NCBI GenBank assembly: GCA_002368665.1
Contig: DFEK01000005.1
Location: forward strand, 1-64,000
Direction: 5' to 3'
Origin: Lachnospiraceae bacterium UBA3804
GTDB lineage: Bacteria; Bacillota; Clostridia; Lachnospirales; Lachnospiraceae
DNA length: 64,000 nucleotides
Positions 16,604-24,955 of this stretch are shown here, piece after piece (position 1 is the stretch's first letter; each line of letters starts with the position of its first letter). Position numbers and translations under genes: made by a program. The notes beneath the pieces were generated by a model that was given only the letters and a program-made list of their open reading frames with translations, did not search any database and was not told the DNA's origin.

Positions 16604-17662
16604 ATGAATCGTGTAATTAGAATTGCCAATCACGAAATCTCGGAGGCGTCCCCCACTTACATCATCGCGGAGATGAGCGGGAATCACAATATGGATTACG
16701 ACCGCGCCGTGGCGATCATAAAGGCAGCGGCACAAGCGGGCGCAGATGCGATTAAGGTGCAGACGTATACAGCGGATACCATCACATTGGATTGCAACGA
16801 ACCCTGGTTTCAGATTAAGCAGGGCACGCTCTGGGACGGCCAGACCTTCCATGATCTGTATGCCAAAGCATATACGCCGTGGGAGTGGCAGCCGAAACTG
16901 AAGGAAGTGGCGATGGAGTGCGGGCTTGACTTTTTCTCTTCTCCGTTTGATTTAACAAGCGTCGATTTCTTAGAGGAATTGGATGTGCCCGTGTATAAAG
17001 TTGCATCGTACGAAATTACGGATATTCCGATGATCCGTAAGATTGCAAGGCTCGGAAAACCCGTGATTATCTCTACCGGAATTGCATATCCGGAAGATAT
17101 CGAACTGGCACTTGCAGCCTGCAAGGAAGAAGGCAACGAGAATGTGATTTTGCTTAAATGCTGCTCGGCCTATCCGACACCGTACGAAGATATCAACTTA
17201 GAAACCATGGTGGATATTGGCAAGAAATATGACGTGATTGTCGGCTTATCCGACCATACCATGGGCGATGCGGTTGCTGTTGCATCGGTTGCGATGGGAG
17301 CGAAAGTCGTGGAGAAACACTTGACCTTACGCCGCGCCGACGGCGGAGTGGACAGCGCATTTTCCATGGAGCCCGAAGAGTTTAAGAAGATGGTGGAAGA
17401 CATCCGGATTGTCGAGAAAGCGAAGGGCAAAGTGACATATGAGCTTACCGAGAAAGCAAAGGGAGGAAGGGAATTCGCCCGTTCCCTTTTTGTCGCAAAG
17501 GACATGAAGGCCGGTGATATTTTCACGCCGGAGAATCTCAGATCCGTGCGTCCCGGCTGCGGACTGCATCCGAAATACTATGAACAGATTCTCGGAAAGA
17601 AGATTAAAATCGACGCAAAGCTTGGCACTCCGATGAGTCTTGATATTGTAGATTTTTCATAA
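16604..17662 (+). CDS. pseI: Pseudaminic acid synthase / NeuB-family sialic acid synthase
   Basis: 352 residues. TIM-barrel NeuB domain (IIAEMSGNHNMDYDRA, ADAIKVQTYT, FFSSPFDLTSVDFLEEL, KVASYEITD, STGIAYPEDIE, GLSDHTMGDAVAV, EKHLTLRRADGGVDSAFS) and a C-terminal SAF domain of about 60 residues. The region DLYAKAYTPWEWQ fits the PseI group, which condenses a 6-deoxy-diamino-hexose with phosphoenolpyruvate to give pseudaminic acid. A longer upstream frame runs through the RNA element and is rejected; ATG 16604 has AAAGGAA seven bases before it. No other pse genes are nearby. Confidence 0.85.
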   Translation: MNRVIRIANHEISEASPTYIIAEMSGNHNMDYDRAVAIIKAAAQAGADAIKVQTYTADTITLDCNEPWFQIKQGTLWDGQTFHDLYAKAYTPWEWQPKLKEVAMECGLDFFSSPFDLTSVDFLEELDVPVYKVASYEITDIPMIRKIARLGKPVIISTGIAYPEDIELALAACKEEGNENVILLKCCSAYPTPYEDINLETMVDIGKKYDVIVGLSDHTMGDAVAVASVAMGAKVVEKHLTLRRADGGVDSAFSMEPEEFKKMVEDIRIVEKAKGKVTYELTEKAKGGREFARSLFVAKDMKAGDIFTPENLRSVRPGCGLHPKYYEQILGKKIKIDAKLGTPMSLDIVDFS

Positions 17663-17703
17663 AAGAATGCATAAAAATACAGAAAAAACTGTAGGAAATG
17701 CGA

Positions 17704-17733
17704 TTGAATTCCTGTACAAAAAAAGAATATAAT
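17704..17733 (+). promoter_or_regulatory. Promoter of the SCP2-domain gene
   Basis: TTGAAT (17704-17709), 18-base spacer and a consensus TATAAT (17728-17733). Confidence 0.65.
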
Positions 17734-17787
17734 AGCATTTGTTGTGAAAGGATATTTGAGTTAGGAGTAAATCAGGAGGAACTTGAA

Positions 17788-18264
17788 ATGACTTACGAAG
17801 AATTAGTTAAGCTTGCAAAAGACACTTATGAAAAAGCAGATGCATCTGCAGTAAAAGAGCATGTTGCCATCCAGTTCAATGTAACCGGTGAAGCAGAAGG
17901 CGCTTTCTATCTTGAAGTTAAAGAAGGAAAGGTAAGCGTTGAGCCTTACGAGTACTATGACAACGATGTTGTTGTTACCGCAGAAGACAAGGTATTAAAG
18001 GATATCGCTGACGGAAAGCTTGGTCTTGAGAAGGCATATCTTACCGGAAAGATCAAAGCAACCGGTAACTTAAAGAAAGCTCTTCTTTTAAAGGATGTTA
18101 AGACTGCAAAGAAGGCAGCAGCAAAGAAAGCTCCCGCAGCTAAGAAGGCTCCTGCAAAGAAGGCAGCAGCTAAGCCCGCAGCAAAGAAGGAAGCAGCTCC
18201 CAAGGCAGCAGCTAAGAAGGCTCCCGCAAAGAAAGCACCTGCAAAGAAAGCTGACAATAAATAA
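17788..18264 (+). CDS. SCP2 sterol-carrier domain protein with histone-H1-like Lys/Ala/Pro tail
   Basis: 158 residues. Residues 1-105 resemble the SCP2 fold (VAIQFNVTGEAEGAFYLEV, SVEPYEYYDNDVVVTAED, ILADGKLGLEKAYLTGKIKATGN-type stretch), which binds hydrophobic ligands. From about residue 106 the protein is a low-complexity tail of AKKA, PAKK and AAKP repeats, strongly basic, like histone H1 tails that bind DNA. The start at 17788 has AGGAGGA before it; a longer frame from 17698 crosses the promoter and is rejected. Codon use is of the highly expressed type (frequent GCA, AAG, GTT). A nucleoid or polyphosphate-binding role for the tail is inference. Confidence 0.85.
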   Translation: MTYEELVKLAKDTYEKADASAVKEHVAIQFNVTGEAEGAFYLEVKEGKVSVEPYEYYDNDVVVTAEDKVLKDIADGKLGLEKAYLTGKIKATGNLKKALLLKDVKTAKKAAAKKAPAAKKAPAKKAAAKPAAKKEAAPKAAAKKAPAKKAPAKKADNK

Positions 18265-18287
18265 TTCAGAAAGACTCAATAAGTACA

Positions 18288-18330
18288 AAAGACGTCAAAG
18301 CATGTTATGCCTGACGTCTTTTTTCTTTTT
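18288..18330 (+). terminator. Rho-independent terminator
   Basis: Stem AAGACGTCA / TGACGTCTT with a 13-base loop, then a T-rich run. Confidence 0.9.
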
Positions 18331-18453
18331 ATATACGTCCGGAGGTATGTGATTTTTTATACATTTTAAGTGTTTTTTGGGACAATTTGTGGTATCATTA
18401 CTGTGTATTATCTTTATCTAGTGTCATTGCATCATTAGTCTGAGGTATGAAAC

Positions 18454-20130
18454 ATGAAAAAATCCAATTTTACGCTTCTGAAAATGCTTTTGCTCTTCGG
18501 TCTGATCCCCCTGGCGGCGACCGTAGTATGCTTCTTTATACTCACCTATATCAACGTAAACAAAATGATGACGAAAAACGTCAGAACCCAGTTGGAACTC
18601 TGTAACCAGGGATTTAACGGTTATGTAACCGCAAAGTACGGAGAATCTCTCGGTACGGAAGTCTGGATCGCTTCCAAGGAATATGATTTTGTGGACAGTT
18701 TTGCATCGGATGGAGTCGTCATGTGTGTATTCAACGGGGATACCAGAGTGCTGACATCGTTACGCGAGAAATCCGGAAAGCGCATGGAGGACAGTAAGGG
18801 TTCCAGTTACATTGTTTCCAATGTGCTTCGTGGTGTAAGACATTATGCGAGCGACAGAGAAGAGATCGGCGGAGAAGTATACTATGTGGATTACCTTCCG
18901 ATCAAGGATGCGGAGGGAAAAGGAATCGGTATGACATTTGTCGGAAAGAAAGTGTCCGCGGTTCGCAGGGAAGTCTCAATCATTATCTTTCGTGTCATCA
19001 TAGCGGGCGTTGCTTTACTTTTCGTATTTGCGGGCATCATCGTTTTGGTTGCCAGAGTCGTCAGAAAGCCGTTCACCGAAATGTCAAAGGCTTTGGAGAT
19101 CTGCGCGGACGGACATGTCAGCGAGGAATTCCAGATCAAGAGTATTGTAAGAGAGAACCGTAAAATGATTTCTTCCCTAGATCAGTTCAGGGGCAGCTTA
19201 AACGGAACGGTGGATGAAGTAAAGAATGCAACGGCTGTGATCGGAGAAAATGTGCATTCCATCAACCGCCTGTCCGAGGATACCCAGTCGGCTGCCGGAA
19301 ATATCACCTCCGCAGTGGAAGAACTCGCGCAGGGTGCACAGAGCATGGCAGAGAGCGTTCAGGATGTCAACATCAAGGTTTCCGATATGGGAGAACGCGT
19401 ATCCGATATCGAAGACAATGTAAGATGCTTAACCGATTCCTCCGATGAAATGAGTCATATCAATCAGAATGCAACGGAGAGCATGCATCAGGTACTGGCG
19501 TCCTTCCGCGACACCATTGATGCGGTCAACAGCATTACGGACCAGATCCTTCGAACCAATGATTCCATCGAGAAAGTAAATGAAGCGGTCGAACTGATCA
19601 TCAGTATCGCAAGTCAGACCAAACTGCTTTCCTTAAATGCTTCGATCGAGGCTGCCAGAGCCGGAGAATCCGGTAAAGGTTTTGCCGTTGTTGCAAAGAG
19701 CATCGGAGAGCTTTCCTTAAAATCCAATGAGGGAGCTACCAGCATTCAGCAGATTGCCAAGGAAGTGTTGGCCAACTCCGAAGAAAGCGTGAAGCTTGCC
19801 AGAAATATCAAGAGCGTCATCGAGGAAAGCCAGATGGATATTGAGAAAACCTCTCACGAGTTTGATGCCCTGAATCGTGCGATCGAGGCCAATCTGGTTG
19901 CCATCGATCAGGTTCGAGAGAATACGAAGAGACTGGCTGAGATCAAGGAAGCCATTGTATCCAATGTAAGCGACCTTTCGGCCATTTCCGAAGAGAATGC
20001 CGCTTCTTCCCAGGAAGTCAGCGCATCCATCGAATCCGTCTCCGAGAATGTATCGGAGATCTCCAGGGAAATGACACAGGTCGAGGAATTGTCCGGACAT
20101 TTGTCCGATACCGTATCATTCTTTACGTAA
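18454..20130 (+). CDS. Methyl-accepting chemotaxis receptor
   Basis: 558 residues. Membrane helix at about 11-32, an extracellular sensor of ~140 residues (single-Cache-like), second helix at about 175-200, HAMP linker, then the cytoplasmic signalling domain. The conserved hairpin tip is present: SQTKLLSLNASIEAARAGE followed by GFAVVAKSIGELS. Flanking methylation helices carry Glu/Gln pairs. The receptor would pass signals to CheA/CheW, none of which are encoded in this window. Ligand unknown. Confidence 0.95.
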   Translation: MKKSNFTLLKMLLLFGLIPLAATVVCFFILTYINVNKMMTKNVRTQLELCNQGFNGYVTAKYGESLGTEVWIASKEYDFVDSFASDGVVMCVFNGDTRVLTSLREKSGKRMEDSKGSSYIVSNVLRGVRHYASDREEIGGEVYYVDYLPIKDAEGKGIGMTFVGKKVSAVRREVSIIIFRVIIAGVALLFVFAGIIVLVARVVRKPFTEMSKALEICADGHVSEEFQIKSIVRENRKMISSLDQFRGSLNGTVDEVKNATAVIGENVHSINRLSEDTQSAAGNITSAVEELAQGAQSMAESVQDVNIKVSDMGERVSDIEDNVRCLTDSSDEMSHINQNATESMHQVLASFRDTIDAVNSITDQILRTNDSIEKVNEAVELIISIASQTKLLSLNASIEAARAGESGKGFAVVAKSIGELSLKSNEGATSIQQIAKEVLANSEESVKLARNIKSVIEESQMDIEKTSHEFDALNRAIEANLVAIDQVRENTKRLAEIKEAIVSNVSDLSAISEENAASSQEVSASIESVSENVSEISREMTQVEELSGHLSDTVSFFT

Positions 20131-20155
20131 AATTTAAAGTTGAAGGGAGAATAAA

Positions 20156-20473
20156 ATGGAACAGTCAATTGAATTTCGTTATGACACACAGCTTCTGCTG
20201 GATGTTTATGTTGAGAACGGAGAGGATCCCGATGATGTAGCGGATGATCTCGTGGATGAGATCAGAGATTATATCCTGTCCACATTTAAGGGTGACAGTA
20301 TGGTAGTGGCAGGCGACAGCGGCTCCGATGCTTTCGGCGAGAAGGCTACCGTGAAGCTTCACTATCACACCAATGAGCCCTGGCTGGTACTTGAGTACTG
20401 CAGAACCAAGGGTGAGATTTACGATATCGTGGTAGAAGATATGGATCGCCAGTCCAGAGATCTGAAGGGCTGA
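20156..20473 (+). CDS. Small acidic protein, function unknown
   Basis: 105 residues, rich in Asp and Glu, with no membrane helix or signal peptide. It has a predicted alpha-beta pattern (ENGEDPDDVADDLVDEIRDYIL, then KATVKLHYHTNEPWLVLEY). GAAGGGAGA precedes the ATG, and it lies 26 bases after the chemoreceptor and 18 bases before the thiamine pyrophosphokinase gene. I do not recognise the family. Confidence 0.75.
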   Translation: MEQSIEFRYDTQLLLDVYVENGEDPDDVADDLVDEIRDYILSTFKGDSMVVAGDSGSDAFGEKATVKLHYHTNEPWLVLEYCRTKGEIYDIVVEDMDRQSRDLKG

Positions 20474-20490
20474 TATTTAAGAGAGAACCA

Positions 20491-21198
20491 ATGAAAAAAG
20501 ACGCAAAATACGGCATTCTGGTGGGGGCAGCCCCGCTGGGAGCCGAGAGCAAAACTCTGTTGAATATTCTGCAAAACAAAGACTGTGTGTCGGCGGCGGC
20601 GGACGGCGGTCTTTCTTTTTTTATGGAGAATCGGATCGCTCCGGATTACTGGATCGGAGACGGCGACTCCCTGGGAGAAGAAAGATTAAAAGAAGCGGCA
20701 AAATTGTTTCCGGACCTTCCGCTTACACCCTGTTCCCCGATCAAAGACGATACGGATATGCGTCTCGGAATGGAGAAACTGACGGAAAGCGGAGTACAAA
20801 CGATCCTTCTGTTCGGTGTTTTCGGCGGAGAACGCTTAGACCATACCATTGCCAATCTTCAGCTGATGCATGAGTTTGCCGCGCGTGGTTTCCTGCCGAT
20901 CGGTGTGGAAGAAAAAAGTTTCTCCCTTGCTCTTCGTGCCGGTAACACAGTGCAGTTCGGAACCGAGGAGGAAGGTGTACTTTCCGTTTTTTCCTTAACA
21001 CCGGAAAGTTTTCTGTCCATCCGGGATCTGTTTTATGAATATGAGGGAGTTTTAACCAACCAAAGAGTTGTCGGAGTCAGCAATTCGTTTGCGGGAAAGG
21101 GCGGAAGCGTTTGCGTGAAAGAAGGTGTGGCGTTAGTTGTCAGAAACCGCCTTCTTACAGGCCTGGACGATCTGCCTGCGATTACGGTTACCAGATGA
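20491..21198 (+). CDS. Thiamine pyrophosphokinase
   Basis: 235 residues. Characteristic TPK motifs are seen in order: AADGGLSFF, DYWIGDGDSLGEE, PIKDDTDMRLGMEKL, and GGERLDHTIANLQLM. The enzyme transfers pyrophosphate from ATP to thiamine to form thiamine diphosphate in the cytoplasm. The C-terminal beta-sandwich half (about 150-235) completes the usual length. Its stop overlaps the next start (ATGA). No TPP riboswitch is visible upstream. Confidence 0.92.
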   Translation: MKKDAKYGILVGAAPLGAESKTLLNILQNKDCVSAAADGGLSFFMENRIAPDYWIGDGDSLGEERLKEAAKLFPDLPLTPCSPIKDDTDMRLGMEKLTESGVQTILLFGVFGGERLDHTIANLQLMHEFAARGFLPIGVEEKSFSLALRAGNTVQFGTEEEGVLSVFSLTPESFLSIRDLFYEYEGVLTNQRVVGVSNSFAGKGGSVCVKEGVALVVRNRLLTGLDDLPAITVTR

Positions 21199-22301
21199 GC
21201 GCAAAGTACTTAAGACTTTACGAAGAACTGAAAAGAGACATTGTTCTGGGCATCTACAAAACAGGAGAAAAACTGCCCAGCAAGCGTTTACTTGCCCAGG
21301 ATAAGGGTGTCAGCGTCATAACCGCGGAGCATGCTTATAATCTTTTGGTTGAAGAAGGCTATATTGAGGCAAGAGAACGAAGCGGCTATGTGGTGGCCTT
21401 TTCCGAGGGAGATTATTTCATGGGCGACTTCCCGGCCCGCAGGGAAGAAGAGGCTTTGACGGAAGAAATCTCGGAGATTGATCTGCCGGGTGTTGTTGCC
21501 GGATCCGCGGATTCGGAGTATATGCGTTTCCCGACCGGAATCTATGCCAAAACCGTCCGCCGTGTGCTTTCGGAAAAAGAAGAACATTTAATGGAGAAAT
21601 CTCCTTCGTTCGGAGAAGCCGGGCTTCGAAGGATCCTGTCGGAGTATCTTCTGAGAAGCCGTCATATCAGGGTTTCACCGAAACAGATCATCATCGGTGC
21701 CGGTGCGGAATACCTCTACGGAATGATCGTGCGCGCACTCGGAGAAGAGCGCATCTACGGCGTGGAAGCTCCGGGCTATCACAGGATCGAGGAAGTGTAC
21801 CGTTCCGCCGGAGCGAAGGTGGAAATGCTACCGCTTGGCAGGGATGGTATTCAGACGGCGGCCCTGCAGAAAACAAATGCGGAAATTCTGCATATTACAC
21901 CTTACCGAAGTTTCCCCACGGGAGTTACCGCATCCCTGCAAAAGAAGATGGAGTACTTAAAGTGGAGTAAAAACCGTAAGGGAATACTCATTGAAGATGA
22001 TTTCGAATCGGAGTTTACACCGCACAGAAAGGCGGAGGATACCCTCTTTTCGATGGACAGGGAAGGAAGGGTCATCTATGTCAATACATTTACGAAGACC
22101 ATCGGTCCGTCCGTTCGTATAGCGTACATGCTGATTCCGGATTCACTCATCGGTTTATTTGAAGAAAAGATCGGGTTCTACGCCTGCCCCGTTCCGATGC
22201 TGGAACAGCTGGTGGTTGGCGAACTTATAGAAAACGGCGATTTCGAGCGACATATCAACCGTGTCAGAAGACAGATCAGAAGCAGGGCGGTGTATGGCTG
22301 A
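21195..22301 (+). CDS. MocR-type GntR regulator with C-terminally truncated aminotransferase domain
   Basis: 368 residues. The N-terminal GntR winged helix (KTGEKLPSKRLLAQDKGVSV ... AYNLLVEEGYIEARERSGY, about 1-75) is joined to a class I aminotransferase-like domain (from about 110) with GAGAEYLYGMI, a DDFESEF stretch and the PLP-binding Lys in TFTKTIGPSVR. MocR proteins are normally 440-500 residues; here the chain ends about 12 residues after FERHINRVRRQ, so roughly the last 100 residues (small domain) are missing. The stop lies inside the start of the acyltransferase gene. PLP sensing may be lost or altered. Confidence 0.8.
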   Translation: MSAKYLRLYEELKRDIVLGIYKTGEKLPSKRLLAQDKGVSVITAEHAYNLLVEEGYIEARERSGYVVAFSEGDYFMGDFPARREEEALTEEISEIDLPGVVAGSADSEYMRFPTGIYAKTVRRVLSEKEEHLMEKSPSFGEAGLRRILSEYLLRSRHIRVSPKQIIIGAGAEYLYGMIVRALGEERIYGVEAPGYHRIEEVYRSAGAKVEMLPLGRDGIQTAALQKTNAEILHITPYRSFPTGVTASLQKKMEYLKWSKNRKGILIEDDFESEFTPHRKAEDTLFSMDREGRVIYVNTFTKTIGPSVRIAYMLIPDSLIGLFEEKIGFYACPVPMLEQLVVGELIENGDFERHINRVRRQIRSRAVYG

Positions 22302-23499
22302 TAAGAAATTAAAGAAAACCAAAGACCGTCATTCGTTTCATGTATGGGTCATCGGATTCGTACGTCACACGATTGTGCCGGTATTAAAGAAGCGCCACGG
22401 CGTCGTGAAAGAAGAAAAACTTTCACTTCCGGACGGCCCCTGTGTGGTTATATTCAACCATACGACGGACCTGGATGTGGTCTGGATTCAGGATGCTTTC
22501 GAGACGCAGATGTACTGTATCGCAAGTGAGCATATTGCAAGAGCGGCCTTTACGGGCAAACTGATCTCCTTCTTCTTTGAACCAATCCTGTTAAAAAAGG
22601 GAATGGGCGGTAGCAGCGTGGTTATGGAGATGTTCCGCCATTTAAAGAAAGGGTATCATATTCTGATGGCGCCCGAAGGCATGCGCTGCGGCAACGGACT
22701 GACCGGAGAGATGGTTCCCGCCACGGCGGCTGTTTTAAAGAGATTAAAATGCAATGTGGTGACGGTTCGCGTCCACGGCGGGTACTTCACAACGCCCCGC
22801 TGGGGGAAGGGCGTCCGCAAGGGACGGATTACGATCGAAAAAGTGGCGCAGTATTCGACCGCTCAGATTGCGGAACTTTCCACGGAGGAATTCCATAAGA
22901 AAATCTGCGGTGATATTGCAGTGGATGCTTATGCGGATAATGAGACTGCGCGGATTGCATACAAAGGCAGGAAACTTGCCGAGAATATTGAACTGCAGAC
23001 CGGACTTTGCCCGAACTGCCGCAAGATGAATACCATACACTCCAAAGGAAACGAATTCGGCTGCGAGTGCGGAATGAAGGGCAGGATGGATGAGTATGGT
23101 ATGATAAGCGGAGAAAAACTTCCGTTTACGACCGTGACGGAATGGGATCAATGGGTGGATGAGTATCTGAAAGAACAGGCGGCCGATTGGGCAGGCAGTG
23201 ACGAGATCATCCTTTCCAATGGGGGCATGATCCTTACGGAAATTCTTACGGGCCATAAGCAGAAAACGGTGGATCGGGGAGAACTGGTACTTACCGGAAG
23301 ATCGGTACGCATCGGAGGAACCGAAATACCGCTTGAGAGCCTTTCGGAATGTACGGTTTTCGGATACGGAAAGCTCTTACTTTCCGTCACCGACCGGAAA
23401 TACTATGAAGTTGACGGGGCCAAATATCCCGGTGTCATCTACCATAAAATCATAACTTTATTGACCAAACAGCAGGCAAAAGGGGAGGAAACACCATGA
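22294..23499 (+). CDS. PlsC-family acyltransferase with C-terminal Cys-rich extension
   Basis: 401 residues. The 1-acylglycerol-3-phosphate acyltransferase signature HX4D is present as NHTTDLD (about residue 58), with a second motif APEGMRCGNG. After the acyltransferase domain (about 1-215) there is an extra region with a zinc-ribbon-like CPNC ... CECG group (about 237-262) and a C-terminal beta-rich part. It probably acylates a lipid intermediate at the membrane; the acceptor is not known. ATG 22294 overlaps the end of the MocR gene; its stop overlaps the next start (ATGA). Confidence 0.8.
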   Translation: MADKKLKKTKDRHSFHVWVIGFVRHTIVPVLKKRHGVVKEEKLSLPDGPCVVIFNHTTDLDVVWIQDAFETQMYCIASEHIARAAFTGKLISFFFEPILLKKGMGGSSVVMEMFRHLKKGYHILMAPEGMRCGNGLTGEMVPATAAVLKRLKCNVVTVRVHGGYFTTPRWGKGVRKGRITIEKVAQYSTAQIAELSTEEFHKKICGDIAVDAYADNETARIAYKGRKLAENIELQTGLCPNCRKMNTIHSKGNEFGCECGMKGRMDEYGMISGEKLPFTTVTEWDQWVDEYLKEQAADWAGSDEIILSNGGMILTEILTGHKQKTVDRGELVLTGRSVRIGGTEIPLESLSECTVFGYGKLLLSVTDRKYYEVDGAKYPGVIYHKIITLLTKQQAKGEETP

Positions 23500-24125
23500 A
23501 CGAAAACATCATCAAACGAAATGACCTTCTGGCAGAGCGCGTAATCAACGGTCTGCAGTCCAGAAACATGACCGGATACTACGCAAGAACGAAAGAGGAA
23601 GCTCTGCGGACAGCATTGAAACTGATTCCCGAGGGAAGCAGCATTTCCATGGGCGGAGCCATGAGCGTACATGAGATCGGACTCTCCGAAGCGGTAAAGA
23701 CCGGCAAATATAATTTCATTGACCGTGATGCCACAGAGGATAAACGTGCAGCCATGCTGGCAGGATACGATGCGGATATCTTTCTGTCGAGCTGCAATGC
23801 AATGACCGAGGACGGAATCTTAATTAATATTGACGGAAACGCAAACCGCGTATCCTGTATCGCACAGGGACCGAAGAAAGTCATCTTTATCGTCGGTATG
23901 AACAAGGTCTGCATCGATGTGGATGCTGCCTTAAAGCGCGCGAGAAATGTTGCGGCACCGATCAACGCGCAGCGTTTCGGACTCTCCACACCCTGCTCAA
24001 AGACCGGCTCCTGCATGAACTGCAAAAGTCCGGACACGATTTGCTGTCAGTTTTTAGTCACCCGTTTCTCCCGCCACAAGGATCGAATTCATGTAATTCT
24101 CGTCGGAGAGGATCTCGGTTTCTAA
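23496..24125 (+). CDS. LUD-domain protein (lactate utilisation type)
   Basis: 209 residues. The LUD fold is recognised from SISMGGAMSVHEIGL, FLSSCNAMTEDGILINIDGNANRV and KKVIFIVGMNKV, and from the C-terminal cysteines (TGSCMNCKSPDTICC). The family includes LutC-type proteins and relatives of unknown role; the Cys cluster may bind an iron-sulfur centre. It is the last gene of the run beginning at about 20156 and is followed by a hairpin at 24163. Confidence 0.85.
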   Translation: MNENIIKRNDLLAERVINGLQSRNMTGYYARTKEEALRTALKLIPEGSSISMGGAMSVHEIGLSEAVKTGKYNFIDRDATEDKRAAMLAGYDADIFLSSCNAMTEDGILINIDGNANRVSCIAQGPKKVIFIVGMNKVCIDVDAALKRARNVAAPINAQRFGLSTPCSKTGSCMNCKSPDTICCQFLVTRFSRHKDRIHVILVGEDLGF

Positions 24126-24162
24126 ATCCCACCAACCCATCATTTTGATTCACAGAGACCAT

Positions 24163-24190
24163 AGCCCGGACTAACCTCCGGGCTTAATTT
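24163..24190 (+). terminator. Probable terminator after LUD gene
   Basis: Stem AGCCCGG / CCGGGCT with an 8-base loop, followed by TAATTT, a short and imperfect U-run. Confidence 0.6.
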
Positions 24191-24194
24191 ACGT

Positions 24195-24551
24195 TTGGCT
24201 CGCACACGAGCATCACGCATTCCTCGAGGATCGGTTAGACTCCGGGGTTCACTGGCACAATCCAAACTGTGGCACAACACCCTCCGCTTAAAACTCACCT
24301 CTCGGAACACTACATGCCCGTGGCTCGATTCACCGTATAATTTATATGCTTGTAGTCTGCCTCTTTGCAGGAGCCGAGAGATTCGTATTTACGTCTGAGC
24401 GGGCTTTTGAGCTACGTCGGTACTTAGACGCTGTTCTGTAGCGTCTTATGTACCGCTACGTAGTGAAATAAGGCGAGAGCCGCGCCCCGAAGACGTGAAT
24501 GCGAATCTAGGCGGCTCCCCAGAGGGCAAATTTGCGGATCTAGGCGGCTCC
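24195..24551 (+). ncRNA. Full copy of the repeated structured element (copy A)
   Basis: About 330 bases closely matching the element at 55887, plus a partial 3' duplication up to 24551. Domain 1: CACGAGCAT (24205-24213) pairs with ATGCCCGTG (24314-24322, one mismatch), and GAGG pairs with CCTC. Domain 2: GGAGCC (24370-24375) pairs with GGCTCC (24513-24518), GATTCGTA (24380-24387) with TGCGAATC (24500-24507), ACGTCT (24391-24396) with AGACGT (24491-24496), CTACGT with ACGTAG (24412/24458), GGTAC with GTACC, and AGACGCT with AGCGTCT (24426/24440). It contains no conserved reading frame. It lies between the LUD gene and the promoter of PadR module 2. Confidence 0.75.
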
Positions 24552-24585
24552 ATAAATGATTTTGAAAAAAATTTTAAAATACTAC

Positions 24586-24616
24586 TTGACACACAATACT
24601 ATGCGTTGTATAGTAT
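24586..24616 (+). promoter_or_regulatory. Promoter and PadR operator of module 2
   Basis: TTGACA (24586-24591), 17-base spacer, TATAGT (24609-24614). The spacer and -10 are covered by the dyad ATACTAT-N7-ATAGTAT (24596-24616), the typical PadR operator type, so the regulator at 24638 very likely represses its own operon. Confidence 0.85.
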
Positions 24617-24637
24617 GATGCATAAGGAGGTATTGAG

Positions 24638-24955
24638 ATGGAAAATCAAATGAAACGAGGGCTTTTGGATGTATGTGTCCTGGCCGCCATCCGAAACGAA
24701 GACTCCTACGGTTACCAAATTGTAAAGGACATGAGTCCTTATGTGGAGATTTCCGAATCCACCCTGTATCCGATCCTCCGGAGATTGGAAAACGGACAGA
24801 TGCTCACCGTCCGGACGGCAGAGCATAACGGAAGACTCAGAAAGTACTACCATATCACGGACGCGGGATTGGAACGACTGAAGACTTTCGAAGAAGAATG
24901 GAAAGAACTCATGCAGATTTATGAATTTGTAACGAAGGAGGACAGACATGAATAA
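24638..24955 (+). CDS. PadR-family transcriptional regulator (module 2)
   Basis: 105 residues. Winged-helix of the PadR type: LLDVCVLAAIRNEDSYGYQIV, the STLYPILRRLENGQML recognition helix region and LRKYYHITDAGLERL. AAGGAGG precedes the ATG and the palindromic operator overlaps its promoter. The 3' end overlaps the HAAS gene by eight bases. Confidence 0.93.
   Translation: MENQMKRGLLDVCVLAAIRNEDSYGYQIVKDMSPYVEISESTLYPILRRLENGQMLTVRTAEHNGRLRKYYHITDAGLERLKTFEEEWKELMQIYEFVTKEDRHE

Noticed and set aside
24195..24398. 67-codon frame inside RNA element copy A
   Set aside because: Copy B does not keep the frame, while helix strands do covary; coding is unlikely.
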